Source: Acetobacteroides hydrogenigenes
Lineage (GTDB): Bacteria; Bacteroidota; Bacteroidia; Bacteroidales; ZOR0009
DNA: 64,000 nt
Direction of reading: 5' to 3'
Assembly: GCF_004340205.1 (NCBI RefSeq)
Contig: NZ_SLWB01000006.1
Coordinates: 1 to 64,000, forward strand
In this document: in pieces, positions 7,351 through 15,618 of the stretch
Numbering within the stretch: the first letter of the stretch is position 1
Layout: every line of letters starts with the position of its first letter
The notes under the pieces: generated by a model
Databases searched by the model: none
Told to the model about the DNA's origin: nothing
What the model saw: only the letters and a program-made list of their open reading frames with translations
Position numbers and translations under genes: made by a program

Positions 7351-8886
7351 CTATTTAGCGTAGCTAATTGCACGTGTTTCACGAATTACTGTAATCTTAA
7401 CCTGTCCTGGATAAGTCATTTCATCCTGAATCTTTTTGGCTATTTCAAATGCCATCTTTTCTGAATCGGCATCGCTAACCTTTTCGCTTCCTACAATTAC
7501 ACGAAGTTCTCTACCAGCCTGAATTGCATAAGTTTTAAGCACCCCTGGATACGAAAGTGCTAAATCTTCCATCTCTTTTAGGCGCTTAATATACGATTCA
7601 ACAACCTCTCGACGAGCACCTGGTCTTGCGCCTGAAATAGCGTCGCACACCTGAATAATTGGGGCTATCATTGTGGTCATTTCCACTTCGTCGTGGTGGG
7701 CTCCAATTGCATTACAGATATCTGGCTTTTCTTTAAACTTCTCGGCTAGTTTCATACCGAGGATTGCGTGTGGCAACTCTGGCTCATCATCGGGCACCTT
7801 TCCTATATCGTGAAGTAAACCAGCACGTTTGGCCAACTTAGGATTAAGACCTAACTCCGATGCCATTATTGAACACAAGTTGGCAACTTCGCGCGAGTGC
7901 TGTAGCAGGTTCTGTCCGTAAGACGAACGGTACTTCATCTTTCCTATCAAACGGATAAGCTCCGGATGCAAACCGTGAATACCAAGGTCTATCGTAGTAC
8001 GCTTACCAACTTCTACAATTTCCTCTTCAATTTGCTTTTTCACCTTCTCCACCACCTCTTCGATACGAGCAGGGTGAATGCGGCCATCAGTAACCAGCTG
8101 GTGAAGAGCAAGACGAGCAATTTCGCGACGAACAGGATCAAATGCAGATAGAATAATTGCTTCTGGAGTATCATCAACTATAATTTCAACCCCGGTGGCT
8201 GCCTCAAGCGCCCTAATATTACGGCCTTCGCGTCCAATAATACGCCCCTTAATTTCGTCGCTATCAATATTGAATACAGTAACCGAATTCTCAATTGCCG
8301 TTTCGGTTGCCACTCGCTGAATAGACTGAATAACGATACGCTTTGCCTCCTTATTGGCAGTCATCTTTGCCTCGTCTACAATCTCGTTGATGTAGGACAT
8401 AGCCTGCGATTTTGCCTCGTTTTTAAGCGTATCAACCAGCATATTCTTTGCCTCTTCGGCAGACATACTCGAAATCTGCTCAAGCTTCTCAATATGCTGC
8501 TTATGCATTTTGTCTAGTTCTTCGGTGCGCTTCTCAACCAACTCCATTTGAGCAGCAAGATTATCACGAAGAACATTTAGCTCTTTTTGTTTGCGCTGGT
8601 ATTCCTCCAAACGCTGGTTTATCTGAAGTTCTTTTTGCTTATTCCTATTTTCAGCTTGTAAGATCTTCGTATTCTTCTCGTTTACAACCTTCTCGTGCTC
8701 AGCACGCATAAGTAGGAATTTCTCCTTAGCCTGAAGGATTTTATCCTTCTTTATAACCTCAGCCTCGGCTTCTGCTTCTCTAATAATTTTATCCTTTCGC
8801 TTAGTCACAACTTTGCTAAAAAGAACATAAGAGATAGCTCCACCAACAACCAAGGAGGCAATTGCAACTATAATGTCAGTTATCAT
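7351..8886 (-). CDS. rny: Ribonuclease Y
   Basis: RNase Y is a membrane-anchored endoribonuclease that starts mRNA decay. The 511-residue product has an N-terminal membrane helix (about residues 3-28), a long charged coiled coil to about 190, a KH domain with [10 protein letters not shown] near 214-223, and an HD domain with HSREVAN and LLHDIGK, the HD pair at about 359-360. I take the ATG at 8886; an in-frame GTG at 8919 would add 11 residues, but 511 aa matches the usual family length. It follows the 6S RNA candidate and zapA on the same strand. It ends at a terminator shared with the CvfB-like gene. Confidence 0.95.
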   Translation of the reverse strand: MITDIIVAIASLVVGGAISYVLFSKVVTKRKDKIIREAEAEAEVIKKDKILQAKEKFLLMRAEHEKVVNEKNTKILQAENRNKQKELQINQRLEEYQRKQKELNVLRDNLAAQMELVEKRTEELDKMHKQHIEKLEQISSMSAEEAKNMLVDTLKNEAKSQAMSYINEIVDEAKMTANKEAKRIVIQSIQRVATETAIENSVTVFNIDSDEIKGRIIGREGRNIRALEAATGVEIIVDDTPEAIILSAFDPVRREIARLALHQLVTDGRIHPARIEEVVEKVKKQIEEEIVEVGKRTTIDLGIHGLHPELIRLIGKMKYRSSYGQNLLQHSREVANLCSIMASELGLNPKLAKRAGLLHDIGKVPDDEPELPHAILGMKLAEKFKEKPDICNAIGAHHDEVEMTTMIAPIIQVCDAISGARPGARREVVESYIKRLKEMEDLALSYPGVLKTYAIQAGRELRVIVGSEKVSDADSEKMAFEIAKKIQDEMTYPGQVKITVIRETRAISYAK

Positions 8887-8924
8887 GCTCTTGTGTATAT
8901 AGTGTTTAATTAATTTCACAAAAA

Positions 8925-9122
8925 AGCCCGCCCAGCTTTCTTACAGATTTTGACGAAAACCCCGTATTTCAAGGGCGGAGCAAGCAGTTGATTTGCGACT
9001 TCCAACGTCTTCCGAAGAAGACTCCAGCGAACTGGAGTAAGGCCTGTCCTACGTCAACGAAGCGAATGCTCCTAACTAGTTAGTGTTGAGTTTCGCAAAG
9101 TGATAAGAGAGCCGTGCGGGCT
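8925..9122 (-). ncRNA. ssrS: 6S RNA candidate
   Basis: The 198-nt gap between zapA and rny has the architecture of 6S RNA, the regulator that mimics an open promoter and binds RNA polymerase. Its ends pair: GCGGGCT (9116-9122) against AGCCCGC (8925-8931). The interior has two perfect hairpins, ACTCCAG/CTGGAGT (9021-9038) and GTCTTC/GAAGAC with a CGAA loop (9007-9022). A T-run follows the 3' end on the minus strand. Linkage of ssrS to zapA is common in bacteria. I inferred the family from location and folding, not from a covariance search. Confidence 0.7.
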
Positions 9123-9145
9123 AATATTTTATCAAAGATCGTGTG

Positions 9146-9439
9146 CTATTCTACTTTACTTAAGTATACGTCAATCTCTTTATTTAGCTCTTCTAATTCC
9201 TCCAATATTGGAGAATTTTCGAACTTATTTTCACCATCCAGCATCCTGATAACAAACTGCAATGCAGCCATAGCCAACAGATCTTGAGTGTCCTTATCGG
9301 CATAACGTTGCTGGTACTGAGTAAGCCTTTCATTTATCATTTTTGCAGCTTTACGGATTTTTTCTTCATCCAATCGATCGATCTTCAGAGGGTAGAATCT
9401 GTCGGCTACATTTACACGAATTGAAAGTTTGTCCTCCAT
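9146..9439 (-). CDS. zapA: Cell division protein ZapA
   Basis: ZapA is a small cytoplasmic protein that binds and bundles FtsZ filaments at the division ring. This 97-residue protein starts SIRVNVADRFYPLKI, followed by the family's EEKIRKAAKMINERL helix and a long C-terminal coiled coil (DLLAMAALQFVIRML onward). It lies 20 bp downstream of the coiled-coil ZapB-like gene and directly before the 6S RNA candidate. All three are probably read from the promoter at 9769-9776. Confidence 0.9.
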   Translation of the reverse strand: MEDKLSIRVNVADRFYPLKIDRLDEEKIRKAAKMINERLTQYQQRYADKDTQDLLAMAALQFVIRMLDGENKFENSPILEELEELNKEIDVYLSKVE

Positions 9440-9459
9440 ATCAGGATTTGTAATGCGTT

Positions 9460-9750
9460 TTACTTATTGAGTAAGGCGATGCACTTGTCAATTTCCCGCA
9501 CAATTTTGCTTATTTGGAGTTTTGCCTCTTTGGATTCGTCAGAAGAGGTGAAAGCCTTTGCCAGCTTCAACTTTTCATTCTCATTCCTTAACATCTTTAA
9601 GTCCTTCTCCTTCATCGCTAGTTCCTTTTCGAGCCTAGCAACTTGGCTCAAGGCTTCGGCATGCTTCTCCTTTAAGCTTTCATAGGTTGATATGAGACGG
9701 TAAATCTTCGCCTTTAGCTTAAAAACTATGTCGATTCGATTTTCGCTCAT
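9460..9750 (-). CDS. Small coiled-coil protein, probable ZapB-like division factor
   Basis: This 96-residue protein is nearly all heptad-rich helix (LKEKHAEALSQVARLEKEL..., then LRNENEKLKLAKAF). It has no signal peptide or membrane segment. Its place immediately before zapA, with a short gap and one shared promoter, points to a ZapB-type partner of the division machinery. Sequence similarity alone would not assign it, since many coiled coils look alike. The function is inferred from context. Confidence 0.7.
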   Translation of the reverse strand: MSENRIDIVFKLKAKIYRLISTYESLKEKHAEALSQVARLEKELAMKEKDLKMLRNENEKLKLAKAFTSSDESKEAKLQISKIVREIDKCIALLNK

Positions 9751-9768
9751 TCTTCCAATGTTTGGTTA

Positions 9769-9776
9769 CAAAACTA
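9769..9776 (-). promoter_or_regulatory. -7 promoter box TAGTTTTG for the ZapB-like gene, zapA and probably the 6S RNA
   Basis: A TAnnTTTG match on the minus strand lies 18 bases upstream of the start codon at 9750. Confidence 0.55.
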
Positions 9777-9960
9777 CAACTACAATGGTAAAAATAAAAA
9801 TTTAGTTTGATTTATTTGCGCATTGAACAATTTTAATAGGCAAAAAAGATTTCTTTTGTATGGTTAGAGCTGTTGGGTGTTGGATAAAAAAGCAGGCAGC
9901 AACAAAGCTGTGAACATTCAAAATACTGCGAGAAACACCTGTTAAGCGGCTATACAAAAT

Positions 9961-11670
9961 ATGCTTGAAATGAAGTTTATTAAAGGCACAATAGTAGCGT
10001 TAGCTTTTATACTATTAAACGATATTGCGAGGGGACAGACGAGCGTCTCCTTTTTTCCTCCCATGCGAATAGAGCCTAAGCTCTCGGCAAATTTTGGAGA
10101 ACTTCGAAAAAATCATTTTCATTCGGGACTAGACTACCGTACCGAGTCGCGAATAGGAATACCCGTTTACGCCGTAGAAGATGGCTATGTTGCACGAATT
10201 TTTGTTAGCCCTTTCGGATTTGGAAGAGCAGCGTACTTAAACCATGGCTTAAAATACACCTCCGTTTACGCCCATCTCGACAGTTTTGCTCCCGAAATAG
10301 AAAAGTACGTAAAAGAACAGCAGTACTTAGCCGAAAGCTTTTCTATCAATGTTTTCCCTGATAAAAAGCGTTTCCCGGTAAAAAAGGGTGATCTTATCGG
10401 CTACAGCGGCAACTCAGGCTCATCAGAGGGACCTCATCTCCACTTTGAGATCCGAGATCAAAAAACGGAAGAGCCTCTAAACCCTCTTGCATACAAATTC
10501 GTTTCGATTGGAGATAGCATTCCTCCCAAGATTAAACGAGTTCTTGTCTACCAGATAGACTCCGTTCAAGGTGTTCCGCTGCCGCAAGTCTACAAGGAAA
10601 TTTCGTTTAAAGAAGGATCTCCGGAGGACGACACCATCGCTGTTCCGTCCTCGTTCTTTATTGGCATTGAATCGTACGACAGCATGCCCAACTCTTCCAA
10701 CGAATACCTTGTAAGGCAAGTTGAGGCAAAAGTTGACAGCGCTATTCTCTTCAATTTCGATATGACCAGATTTGCCTTTGACGAATCAAAGTATATTAAT
10801 TCGGTAGTAGACTACGACCTGTTCTGTACGAAGAAAAGGGAGGTAGTACGCGCATTCAAAGATCCCAACAACAAGCTCTCAATCCTATCTGGAATGAATG
10901 GTAATGGTATGGTAACCCTTTCGGACAACAAACCATGCCGAATATCAATTAAGGCAATAGACAGCAACGGAAACGAGGCGAATGCCTCCGTTTGGGTAAA
11001 AAGAGAAGAGGGGAAAATCCATAAAAGAAGAACGTTAAAAGAAGGAATCCCTGTCTTCTTCTTCAAAAAACAGAATCTGATCATAGGCAAAAATGCGACC
11101 GTAAACATACCTGGAAAATCGGCTTACAACAGCATGCTTGTTTCCTACCATGAAGAGCCCAACCCTAGGGCGTTTAGCAAAGCAATTATCGTTGGAGACA
11201 AGTGCCAGCCTTTGCACGCTGAGCTCGAATTAAAGGTAAGAACCAGCATTCCTAGCGAGCTTGCCGAGAAGGCTTTTGTTGCCCGCGGCAGCAACACTAC
11301 CTTCTCCTACATTGGCGGAGACTACAGTAATGGCTCCATCAGCACAACCAGCAGCGAGTTTGGGCGCTTTTTTGTTGATGTAGACACAACTGCGCCAAAA
11401 GTTGAGCCTCGCCAAAAGGTTCTGGGAGCACTAATCCCCACAAATGGGGTTCTCCTCTTCGCGGTTAGCGATGACAAAACAGGCATCGACACATTTGACG
11501 TTTACATCGATGGAAAATGGGCAGTAGCCGAATACGACACAAAAAACAGCCTTGCCATCGTAAGGCTGGACGAGGAACGAATAGGAACGGGCCGAAAACA
11601 CGAAATCGAATTTTACATAGCCGATAAAGTGGGGAACATCGGGTTTATCAAAAGTTTATTCTACTTTTAA
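9961..11670 (+). CDS. Secreted M23 (LytM-type) peptidase
   Basis: This 569-residue exported protein should cut peptidoglycan cross-links or activate amidases. A signal peptide covers about residues 5-25, ending at GQT. The M23 zinc motif HxxxD is HSGLD, H54 to D58, and the second motif HLHFE has H159 and H161. The catalytic domain spans about 35-185, with a 24-residue insertion around YVKEQQYLAES. The remaining 380 residues are beta-rich and end in an Ig-like module that I cannot name. An alternative start ATG at 9970 (MKFIKG) gives a more usual signal peptide. It is followed after 24 bp by a small exported protein. Confidence 0.9.
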   Translation: MLEMKFIKGTIVALAFILLNDIARGQTSVSFFPPMRIEPKLSANFGELRKNHFHSGLDYRTESRIGIPVYAVEDGYVARIFVSPFGFGRAAYLNHGLKYTSVYAHLDSFAPEIEKYVKEQQYLAESFSINVFPDKKRFPVKKGDLIGYSGNSGSSEGPHLHFEIRDQKTEEPLNPLAYKFVSIGDSIPPKIKRVLVYQIDSVQGVPLPQVYKEISFKEGSPEDDTIAVPSSFFIGIESYDSMPNSSNEYLVRQVEAKVDSAILFNFDMTRFAFDESKYINSVVDYDLFCTKKREVVRAFKDPNNKLSILSGMNGNGMVTLSDNKPCRISIKAIDSNGNEANASVWVKREEGKIHKRRTLKEGIPVFFFKKQNLIIGKNATVNIPGKSAYNSMLVSYHEEPNPRAFSKAIIVGDKCQPLHAELELKVRTSIPSELAEKAFVARGSNTTFSYIGGDYSNGSISTTSSEFGRFFVDVDTTAPKVEPRQKVLGALIPTNGVLLFAVSDDKTGIDTFDVYIDGKWAVAEYDTKNSLAIVRLDEERIGTGRKHEIEFYIADKVGNIGFIKSLFYF

Positions 11671-11694
11671 AAGCAAAACGAAAAGGAATTCCAC

Positions 11695-12306
11695 ATGAAA
11701 AAGTTTGCATTACTCGCCATAGCGGTTGTGCTGGCAACAGCTCAAGCTTTGGCCTACGACTTTACCAACAAGGAGCTTGCGCTGATAAGCTTAAATCTAG
11801 ATCTAAAGAAAGATGTCCGGGAGATTATAGAGAAGTCGAACCCATCGTTCCTTGCCTCTCCAAAGGGCGAAAACAAGTTCCACTTCCTCTGCTACTACTC
11901 TGTAGAAAGCAGCATGAAAGCAAAAGGGGTAAACGTGCTCCCTCTTCAATGCTTTGGCAACAAAGCGACGACCAACTCGTTTGGATTCCCAGACATCGCC
12001 ATAACAAAAGCTGTAAAAACCAACGTATCCAAGTTCTACTATAAGCTAGACATCGAAATAGCGTTAATACAAATGGTTGATTCCAGCAAGGCTAAGATAT
12101 CTGTAAAGATGACATTTACCCCCTTTCGCAACACATCCATCATACCCATGGATAAGATTGACGTTGATGTAGAGTCGGAGGTTACCCTAAACGAAGCATT
12201 CCTCGACGGGTTTACCGCAAATACCGATGAGGTTAAGGATGGATCGCTAATGTGGGCCATAAACAGGGCTTCGGATAAGCTAACCAAAATAATGGTTCAG
12301 AAGTAG
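11695..12306 (+). CDS. Exported protein of unknown function
   Basis: This 203-residue protein has a clear signal peptide (MKKFALLAIAVVLATAQALA, cut after ALA). The mature part alternates short strands with charged turns. It has a conserved-looking beta segment (TFTPFRNTSIIPMDKIDVDVE) and a C-terminal helix. I recognise no domain. It starts 24 bp after the M23 peptidase gene and is probably co-transcribed, so it may act in the same envelope process. The 21-bp tandem array begins 160 bp after its stop. Confidence 0.7.
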   Translation: MKKFALLAIAVVLATAQALAYDFTNKELALISLNLDLKKDVREIIEKSNPSFLASPKGENKFHFLCYYSVESSMKAKGVNVLPLQCFGNKATTNSFGFPDIAITKAVKTNVSKFYYKLDIEIALIQMVDSSKAKISVKMTFTPFRNTSIIPMDKIDVDVESEVTLNEAFLDGFTANTDEVKDGSLMWAINRASDKLTKIMVQK

Positions 12307-12466
12307 CTCGAAAATAGGAGCCAATAAAAATGGAGGGCCTAGCTGCAAAATGTTTGCCCACACGGATGAATCGGCTCCTTACCTGCTAATACCTGCGGTA
12401 GGCGCACAACGCTGCGCCACCAGAGCATGGGAACGTAGAAGAAATACAGAGCCTTAGGGCTTAGGT

Positions 12467-12676
12467 ACGATGCTCTAGCATTCGGACACAATGTTAAAAC
12501 ACTCGGACACGACGCTCTAGCACTCAGACACGGAGCTAAAAAGCTCAGGCACGATGCCCTAGCACTCGGACACGGAGCTCTAGACCTGAGGCACGAAGGC
12601 TTAGTACTCGGACACGATGCTCTAGAGCTGAGACACGAAGGCTTAGCACTCCGACACGATGCTCTAGAGCTCAACG
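12467..12676. repeat. Tandem array 1: ten degenerate 21-bp units
   Basis: Ten units of exactly 21 bp follow one another without spacers. Each opens ACGA or ACGG and most contain CTAG or GCTCTAGAGC-like palindromes. Units alternate in type (ACGATGCTCTAG... and ACGAAGGCTTAG... at the right end; ACGATGCCCTAG... and ACGGAGCTCTAG... in the middle), giving a 42-bp higher-order period. A decayed partial unit lies to the left. Because 21 is a multiple of three, reading frames stay open through it, but no gene signals are present. Confidence 0.85.
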
Positions 12677-12764
12677 TCGGAGCAAGCGCATCAGCAGCAA
12701 GGGCAACCTAGCAACCAACATCCATTTACTGCAGAAACACAGCATGATCTTTCACCCAATTTTA

Positions 12765-12772
12765 TACATTTG
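12765..12772 (+). promoter_or_regulatory. -7 promoter box TACATTTG for the C69 peptidase
   Basis: A perfect TAnnTTTG match lies 23 bases upstream of the ATG at 12796. Confidence 0.6.
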
Positions 12773-12795
12773 TCCCAATTCTAAAAACACGACAC

Positions 12796-14535
12796 ATGAA
12801 CGTTAAAGCTTTAGCACTTCTTTTGGCAGGAGCTGCGCTCACCACCAATGTTGCCGATGCATGTACCAACTACATCGTTACCAAAGGAGCGTCGAAGGAT
12901 GGCTCGTGCATCCTCTCCTACTCTGCCGACTCGCATACCCTTTTCGGGGAGCTCTACTTCTACGCCCGAGGCATACACGCCCCAGGCACAATGCGCACAA
13001 TCCACGAATGGGATACGGGCAAATTCCTTGGACAGATTCCGGAAGCACCGCAAACCTACCAGGTAGTGGGTAACATGAACGAGCATCAGCTAATAATTGG
13101 CGAATCGACCTACGGAGGGCGCGAAGGCCTTGCCGACACCACCGGTCTTATCGACTACGGCACTCTGATTTACGCCACGCTACAGCGCGCAAAAAACGCT
13201 CGCGAGGCGATTAAAACAATGGCCGAGCTGGTAGAAAAGTACGGCTACTACTCCGAGGGTGAGTCTATTTCCATTGTCGACCCCAACGAAGCATGGGTTT
13301 TCGAGATCATCGGAAAAGGAACCCAAATGGTTGCTGACAAGAAAACCAACCTCCGCTTCAACAAGTACAAAGGAGCCGTTTGGGTGGCCGTTCGAATCCC
13401 CGACGGATACATATCGGGCCATGCCAACCATGCACGCATAACCACCTTCCCCCTCGAGAAGGCCAGCAAGAACTCGATTAGCTCGAAAAACCTTAAAAAG
13501 ATCTTTGAGCCCAATATCGAGTACGTTTACGCTCACGACGTGATTAGCTTTGCCCGCGAAAAAGGGTTCTTCACCGGAAGCGATGCCGAGTTTAGCTTCT
13601 CCGACACCTACGCTCCACTCGATTTTGGAGGTGCTCGCGGCTGCGAAGCGCGCGTTTGGTCGTTCTTTAGAGAATTCGACCCGGGGATGAGCAAGTACGA
13701 AGACTATGCGCTCGGACACAACCTTAAGAATAGAATGCCGCTCTACATAAAGCCCGACCGAAAAGTTTCGGTTCAGGACGTAATGCAGGCCATGCGCAAC
13801 CACTACGAGGGTACATCTATGGATATGACCAAGGATTGCGGAGCAGGCCCATACGCTAGCCCCTACCGCTGGCGTCCGATGACCTGGAAAGTTGACGGAC
13901 AAGCATACACCAACGAACGCGCCACTGCAACCCAGCAAACCGGATGGGCCTACGTTGCCCAAAGCCGCTCGTGGCTACCCAACGAAATTGGCGGTCTGTA
14001 CTGGTTTACCGTTGATGATGTTGCCAACGCACCATTTACCCCAATCTACCCATGCACAAATCAGATACCCGACAACTACAAGGTTGGCAACGGAAGCATG
14101 GTAAAGTACAGCCCAACATCGGCATTTTGGCTCTTCAACAGGGTTACCAACTACGTTTACGGACGATACAGCATGATGTATCCCGACCTTCTAAAGGCAC
14201 AGCAGGAGCTGGAGATCGGCCACTTTGCTTCTACCGCCAGCGTTGAGAGCAAGGCGCTAGAGCTCTACAAGGAAAACCCATCGAAGGCAGTAGACCTGCT
14301 AACCGAATACACCAACAGCACAGCCTCCAAAACATTCAACCGCTGGAAAGAGCTGGACGAATACCTTCTCGTAAAGTACATCGACGGTAACATAAAGAAG
14401 GAAAAAGATGGCAAGTTCGAAACCAACGGATACAACGAAAACATGCCTGCATTCCCACTTCAGCCCGGCTATCCCGAATGGTGGAAACGAGCGGTAAAGG
14501 ATCAGGCAGGAGATAGACTAAAAGTAGTAGACTAA
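12796..14535 (+). CDS. C69-family dipeptidase, exported
   Basis: This N-terminal-nucleophile peptidase has 579 residues. A signal peptide ends at DA, which leaves C23 (CTNYIVTKGAS) as the new N-terminal residue and catalytic nucleophile, as known for the PepD/C69 family. Further family landmarks are SADSHTLFGELYFY near 43, GESTYGGREGL near 101, and the ARGCEARVW and NRMPLYIKPDRKVS segments in the middle. It probably hydrolyses dipeptides in the periplasm. It stands as a single-gene unit with a promoter at 12765-12772 and a terminator at 14547-14574. Confidence 0.92.
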   Translation: MNVKALALLLAGAALTTNVADACTNYIVTKGASKDGSCILSYSADSHTLFGELYFYARGIHAPGTMRTIHEWDTGKFLGQIPEAPQTYQVVGNMNEHQLIIGESTYGGREGLADTTGLIDYGTLIYATLQRAKNAREAIKTMAELVEKYGYYSEGESISIVDPNEAWVFEIIGKGTQMVADKKTNLRFNKYKGAVWVAVRIPDGYISGHANHARITTFPLEKASKNSISSKNLKKIFEPNIEYVYAHDVISFAREKGFFTGSDAEFSFSDTYAPLDFGGARGCEARVWSFFREFDPGMSKYEDYALGHNLKNRMPLYIKPDRKVSVQDVMQAMRNHYEGTSMDMTKDCGAGPYASPYRWRPMTWKVDGQAYTNERATATQQTGWAYVAQSRSWLPNEIGGLYWFTVDDVANAPFTPIYPCTNQIPDNYKVGNGSMVKYSPTSAFWLFNRVTNYVYGRYSMMYPDLLKAQQELEIGHFASTASVESKALELYKENPSKAVDLLTEYTNSTASKTFNRWKELDEYLLVKYIDGNIKKEKDGKFETNGYNENMPAFPLQPGYPEWWKRAVKDQAGDRLKVVD

Positions 14536-14546
14536 AAATCCCATAG

Positions 14547-14574
14547 AAAAGCTAGGTTAACCCCTAGCTTTTTT
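14547..14574 (+). terminator. Terminator of the C69 peptidase gene
   Basis: AAGCTAGG (14549-14556) pairs with CCTAGCTT (14563-14570), followed by TTTT. Confidence 0.8.
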
Positions 14575-14622
14575 ACTATAAAATGGCTTTCAACTAATTG
14601 CTTGAGTATAAAAAATAATCGT

Positions 14623-14630
14623 TATCTTTG
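14623..14630 (+). promoter_or_regulatory. -7 promoter box TATCTTTG for rplS
   Basis: A consensus TAnnTTTG box lies 18 bases after a TTG (14602-14604) that can act as the -33 element. The leader to the rplS ATG would be about 70 nt. Confidence 0.65.
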
Positions 14631-14709
14631 CAGCCTCTGTGTGCAATCTCTTGCCAGAACATAGGCGTCGGTAATATTGCCATAGGTAATCTTTAAAGTA
14701 CTTTAAACG

Positions 14710-15066
14710 ATGGATTTAATTAAAATTGCTGAGGAAGCATTCCTTCAAAAAAAGGAATACCCAGAATTTAAGAGTGGTGATACAATCACCGTTACCTACA
14801 AAATCAAAGAAGGTAACAAGGAAAGACTTCAAAACTTCCGCGGTGTAGTGCTACAACGCAGAGGTAGTGGTACCACCCAAACCTTTACCGTTCGTAAGAT
14901 TTCTGACGGTATTGGGGTAGAAAGAATTTTTCCTTACTTCTCTCCTTTCATCGATAGCATCGAGATCAACAAGTACGGTAAGGTACGCAGAGCTAGAATC
15001 TTCTACCTACGCGCTCTAACCGGAAAGAAGGCTAGAATCAAAGAAAGAAGAGTTAACCTCGGCTAA
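14710..15066 (+). CDS. rplS: 50S ribosomal protein L19
   Basis: L19 sits at the 30S-50S interface of the ribosome. The 118-residue sequence has the family signatures [59 protein letters not shown], and [23 protein letters not shown]. It is a monocistronic unit with its own promoter, a leader of about 70 nt that could hold autoregulatory structure (not resolved), and a strong terminator directly after the stop. Two tRNA genes follow on the same strand under their own promoters. Confidence 0.97.
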   Translation: MDLIKIAEEAFLQKKEYPEFKSGDTITVTYKIKEGNKERLQNFRGVVLQRRGSGTTQTFTVRKISDGIGVERIFPYFSPFIDSIEINKYGKVRRARIFYLRALTGKKARIKERRVNLG

Positions 15067-15075
15067 GAAAAGACT

Positions 15076-15106
15076 AAAACCGGATGAAAAATCCGGTTTT
15101 TTCTTT
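15076..15106 (+). terminator. Terminator of rplS
   Basis: AAAACCGGAT pairs with ATCCGGTTTT, followed by a T-rich tract. Confidence 0.85.
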
Positions 15107-15136
15107 TGAAACCCTTGCAGAATCGAAAAAGTTGCG

Positions 15137-15144
15137 TACTTTTG
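15137..15144 (+). promoter_or_regulatory. -7 promoter box TACTTTTG for the first tRNA-Arg
   Basis: A TAnnTTTG match lies 19 bases upstream of the mature tRNA 5' end. Confidence 0.65.
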
Positions 15145-15163
15145 CAACGCAATCGCGAAAAAC

Positions 15164-15237
15164 GGTTCCGTAGCTCAACTGAATAGAGCATCTGACTACG
15201 GATCAGAAGGTTACAGGTTTGAATCCTGTCGGAATCA
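15164..15237 (+). tRNA. tRNA-Arg(ACG), copy 1
   Basis: This is a cloverleaf of 74 nt. The acceptor stem is GGTTCCG/CGGAATC, the anticodon stem is TCTGA/TCAGA around loop CTACGGA with anticodon ACG (read as ICG for CGN Arg codons), and the T-loop is TTTGAAT. CCA is not encoded. It is followed by its own terminator. A second copy at 15381 appears identical in every base I compared. Confidence 0.95.
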
Positions 15238-15239
15238 CA

Positions 15240-15267
15240 AAAGGCATCCACCATCGGATGCCTTTTC
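15240..15267 (+). terminator. Terminator of tRNA-Arg copy 1
   Basis: GGCATCC and GGATGCC flank a short loop, followed by TTTT. Confidence 0.8.
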
Positions 15268-15353
15268 TCGTTATATGAGAGATCTTAGTTTTGCCGAGAG
15301 TTTTGTTAAGAGTTTTTGACAAAGCAAAGACTAGGAAATTCGGTTGCAATATT

Positions 15354-15361
15354 TACCTTTG
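15354..15361 (+). promoter_or_regulatory. -7 promoter box TACCTTTG for the second tRNA-Arg
   Basis: The box is in the same position relative to the tRNA as in copy 1. The bases from TTTGCAACGC to the tRNA are the same in both copies. Confidence 0.65.
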
Positions 15362-15380
15362 CAACGCAATCGCGAAAAAC

Positions 15381-15454
15381 GGTTCCGTAGCTCAACTGAA
15401 TAGAGCATCTGACTACGGATCAGAAGGTTACAGGTTTGAATCCTGTCGGAATCA
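15381..15454 (+). tRNA. tRNA-Arg(ACG), copy 2
   Basis: This 74-nt tRNA has the same sequence as copy 1, 217 bp downstream. The duplicated block includes the spacer after the -7 box and the terminator hairpin, so a whole transcription unit was copied. Small differences in the terminator loop show that the copies are not brand new. Confidence 0.95.
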
Positions 15455-15455
15455 C

Positions 15456-15486
15456 AAAAAGGCATCCACCATTGGGTGCCTTTTTC
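15456..15486 (+). terminator. Terminator of tRNA-Arg copy 2
   Basis: AAAAAGGCATCC pairs with GGGTGCCTTTTT, with one G-T pair in the stem. Confidence 0.8.
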
Positions 15487-15566
15487 ATTTATGCAATTCC
15501 CATCCGAACAAACCGTTAAAATCGAGCTAAAACCAGCCGGTAACAATAAGGTAACCACATAAAGGG

Positions 15567-15574
15567 TATTTTTG
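15567..15574 (+). promoter_or_regulatory. -7 promoter box TATTTTTG for the MFS gene
   Basis: A TAnnTTTG match lies 44 bases upstream of the ATG at 15619. Confidence 0.55.
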
Positions 15575-15618
15575 CAAAGCTCAACGTAAACCCAATTTAC
15601 AAACGAATTTTGCCGCCA

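Noticed and set aside
12339-12674. 111-codon minus-strand frame through array 1
   Set aside because: It is open only because the 21-bp unit is a multiple of three; Ser/Cys/Arg-rich 7-residue repeats and no start signals.
13180-13962. 260-codon frame antisense to the C69 peptidase
   Set aside because: Shadow of a well-supported gene with matching signal peptide and catalytic Cys on the plus strand.
15291-15530. 79-codon frame across tRNA-Arg copy 2
   Set aside because: It covers the tRNA and its terminator; a mirror frame exists on the other strand for both copies.
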